A stretch of 42,721 nt of DNA, from contig REDG01000021.1 of the NCBI GenBank assembly GCA_007693605.1, positions 1-42,721 on the forward strand. The letters run 5' to 3'. The position numbers were made by a program, and so were the translations under genes. Below are positions 41,773 through 42,721 of this stretch, in pieces (positions within the stretch are counted from its first letter, which is position 1; every line of letters begins with the position of its first letter). The notes beneath the pieces were generated by a model, which did no database searches, was not told where the DNA came from, and saw only the letters and a list, made by a program, of their open reading frames with translations. This DNA comes from Bradymonadales bacterium (GTDB lineage Bacteria; Bdellovibrionota; UBA2394).

Positions 41773-42158
41773 TTGGCACGCCCTTTGCTTCGATCCAACT
41801 CTCGCTTCATGGCGATGTACCCACTCGATTTTTTCTCGTACGCTGAGTTCGGCTGAATTTTTTTTAAAAGGTCGATGGCCAGCGCTTGATCGGCGATCTT
41901 CTCCTTGGCCGCCATTAACTCTTCTTCTAGCTCTCGAATCTTTCGGGCCTGCTCAAATGAAACGCCTTCTGTCGTCTGAATCTCTTCGATCCTATCCACT
42001 CGCCTTTGATTCTCTAACTGCGTCTTCCAATTGTATATCTGCCCAGGGTCAAGACCCTCAGCGTCTGCAATCTCTTTCGCTGATTTCGTCCCCGAAAGAT
42101 ACTCCTGAACAATTCTTCGCTTATACTCTAATTCAAATTTCTTTCTGCTTTTACCCAT
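41769..42158 (-). CDS. IS3-family transposase OrfA (helix-turn-helix)
   Basis: The 129-residue protein has the N-terminal transposase HTH ([36 protein letters not shown]) and a leucine-zipper-like coiled coil ([18 protein letters not shown]) used for OrfA-OrfAB pairing. It starts 62 bases inside the element. After the zipper an A8 run (41865-41858) provides a slippery site for -1 frameshifting into orfB. Confidence 0.9.
   Translation of the reverse strand: MGKSRKKFELEYKRRIVQEYLSGTKSAKEIADAEGLDPGQIYNWKTQLENQRRVDRIEEIQTTEGVSFEQARKIRELEEELMAAKEKIADQALAIDLLKKIQPNSAYEKKSSGYIAMKRELDRSKGRAK
41858..41865 (-). other. Probable -1 programmed frameshift site (A8)
   Basis: On the minus strand, orfA reads CTT TTA AAA AAA ATT. 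Slipping back one base gives a frame with no stop through to the orfB ATG, and its product contains the typical IS3 OrfB N-terminus. Whether a stimulatory structure follows was not established. Confidence 0.6.
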
Positions 42159-42299
42159 TTCGACTGTCTCCTTACCATACTTGGCTCGGTCAGCCGATCC
42201 TGCAAATCCCTAAGTGTTACGCCCTCCAGTCAAACGACCGCAGTCCACTCCTGACAGAGGGGGCTGGAAGGAGGCTTTTCTACAGTCTCCTCTCCCGTC

Positions 42300-42350
42300 C
42301 CCAAAAAATAAAAATAAGTTTTTAAAGGACTCATTTTTGTTTTTTGGGGG
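42300..42350. repeat. A/T-rich hairpin repeat, copy 1
   Basis: CCCCAAAAAATAAAAATAAG is mirrored by CTCATTTTTGTTTTTTGGGG with a short loop: a 21-bp stem with two mismatches. A second copy follows at 42518-42563. The hairpin interrupts the reading frame of a gene fragment. Confidence 0.7.
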
Positions 42351-42492
42351 TTCGTGTTTTTCTCGCGATCTAGAGGCCTCGAATCACTATCGAAGCGGAA
42401 GTGGAATTGGCTTTAGATTCGGTGGCAGCTCGGGTCTTCTAAAAAATGAAAGTTTAGACTCCCATGACTTTAAGCCCCTCCATGTTATTTAA
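42344..42492 (+). pseudogene. Fragment of an FGE-sulfatase (C-type-lectin fold) gene
   Basis: An open stretch reads GGSCFSRDLEASNHYRSGSG then IGFRFGGSSG and ends in a stop at 42490-42492. GGS-x-x-(10-16)-(I/L)GFR is the closing signature of the formylglycine-generating-enzyme/sulfatase-modifying-factor fold (usually RGGSW...GFRLV). The upstream part of the domain is missing: the frame runs directly out of hairpin copy 1, and there is no ribosome-binding site. So it is a 3' gene remnant or the end of a gene cut by the hairpin element. The fold is also used by variable proteins of diversity-generating retroelements. Confidence 0.4.
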
Positions 42493-42517
42493 CTCCATGC
42501 GACTCCCTCATTCTTCC

Positions 42518-42563
42518 CCAAAAAATAAAAATAAGTTTTCAAGGGACTTATTTTTATTTTTTA
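42518..42563. repeat. A/T-rich hairpin repeat, copy 2
   Basis: AAAAAATAAAAATAAGT and its exact inverse ACTTATTTTTATTTTTT form a perfect 17-bp stem around a 9-base loop, preceded by CCCC as in copy 1. The two copies are direct repeats 218 bases apart. Besides the gene fragment and these repeats, 42222-42721 shows no gene that I can support. Confidence 0.7.
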
Positions 42564-42721
42564 GTTGACGGGTTTTTCTAGGCACTATTTTTAATTTGCC
42601 AAATCAAATCAGAACACTGGCTCTAATTGCTCTAGCTTTCGCTCTGAAAGCTCAACCTTAATCTGCAATGAAAAAATCTAAATGCATGGCAATGCGGCTT
42701 ATAGAGCGAAGATGCGGTATC

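Larger units (their letters stand above)
40824..42220 (-). mobile_element. IS3-family insertion sequence
   Basis: The element of about 1.4 kb carries orfA and orfB. Imperfect terminal inverted repeats are visible: near 40824-40860 TGAAGTCACTTAG...GGATCG..CTGAC, and near 42220-42189 read inversely GTAACACTTAGGG...GGATCGGCTGAC. No 3-4-bp target duplication is certain. The right end abuts the open frame of the HExxH gene, and its TGA there closes that frame. Both orfs are intact, so it may be active. Confidence 0.85.

Noticed and set aside
40820-42225. A 3-4-bp target-site duplication flanking the IS3 element
   Set aside because: No identical bases could be placed at both ends; the exact termini remain approximate.
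1-42721. tRNA, rRNA genes or a CRISPR array
   Set aside because: No cloverleaf-like or rRNA sequence and no regularly spaced direct repeats were seen; the repeats found are irregular in spacing and orientation.

Overview
The window reads as chromosomal DNA of a Gram-negative bacterium with a roughly balanced base composition. Outer-membrane beta-barrels, lipoproteins, meso-DAP peptidoglycan genes (dapF, mpl), a squalene-hopene cyclase, several large Ser/Thr kinases, PilZ, DUF4388 and FIST proteins and a diderm rpoH point to a member of the former Deltaproteobacteria, most like Bdellovibrionota/Oligoflexia. That assignment is an inference from gene content; no rRNA or tRNA gene is visible.

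Left part (1-21074), mainly housekeeping. After an outer-membrane barrel, a propeller-type lipoprotein and two small genes comes a tightly coupled minus-strand operon accD-folC-panB-panC (fatty acid, folate and pantothenate synthesis), then ettA, dapF and a solitary squalene-hopene cyclase. A 782-residue exported-looking metallophosphoesterase that resembles phage T5 A1-type proteins follows. Next is a minus-strand peptidoglycan-recycling block (a sigma-region-4/anti-sigma fusion, ldcA, a beta-lactamase-fold hydrolase and mpl), then a ROK kinase and methylmalonyl-CoA epimerase.

Middle (21075-22238) is almost gene-free. It holds one small membrane protein, a 266-bp element with 33-34-bp terminal inverted repeats (MITE-like), several copies of a short repeat with core CGCTAAAGGCCCATCTGC, clustered perfect hairpins, and a very strong ribosome-binding site in front of a 7-codon frame. 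Related repeat pieces touch the ends of panC, ettA and the HDOD gene and lie upstream of accD.

Signalling block (22239-34066): an HDOD protein; a translationally coupled trio (HEAT-like protein, degenerate HD-GYP protein, FIST sensor); two divergently arranged multidomain Ser/Thr kinases carrying MshEN (c-di-GMP-binding type) and receiver-like modules; a PilZ protein coupled to an FtsB/DivIC-like division protein; and a rhomboid protease coupled to the second kinase. Many catalytic or phosphoacceptor positions are altered, which suggests a second-messenger reading network built partly from pseudo-enzymes. I consider this block and the T5 A1-like protein the best candidates for undescribed biology.

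Right part (34077-42721): a Ycf46-type AAA ATPase, a small unknown protein, a Cys-rich lipoprotein, a peptidase-M48-like protein without its HExxH motif, rpoH, a DUF4388 protein, a HExxH metalloprotease-like gene whose open frame stops at the edge of an IS3-family element, the IS itself (orfA/orfB with a probable -1 frameshift at an A8 run), and a degenerate tail holding a fragment of an FGE-sulfatase/C-type-lectin-fold gene between two copies of an A/T-rich perfect hairpin.
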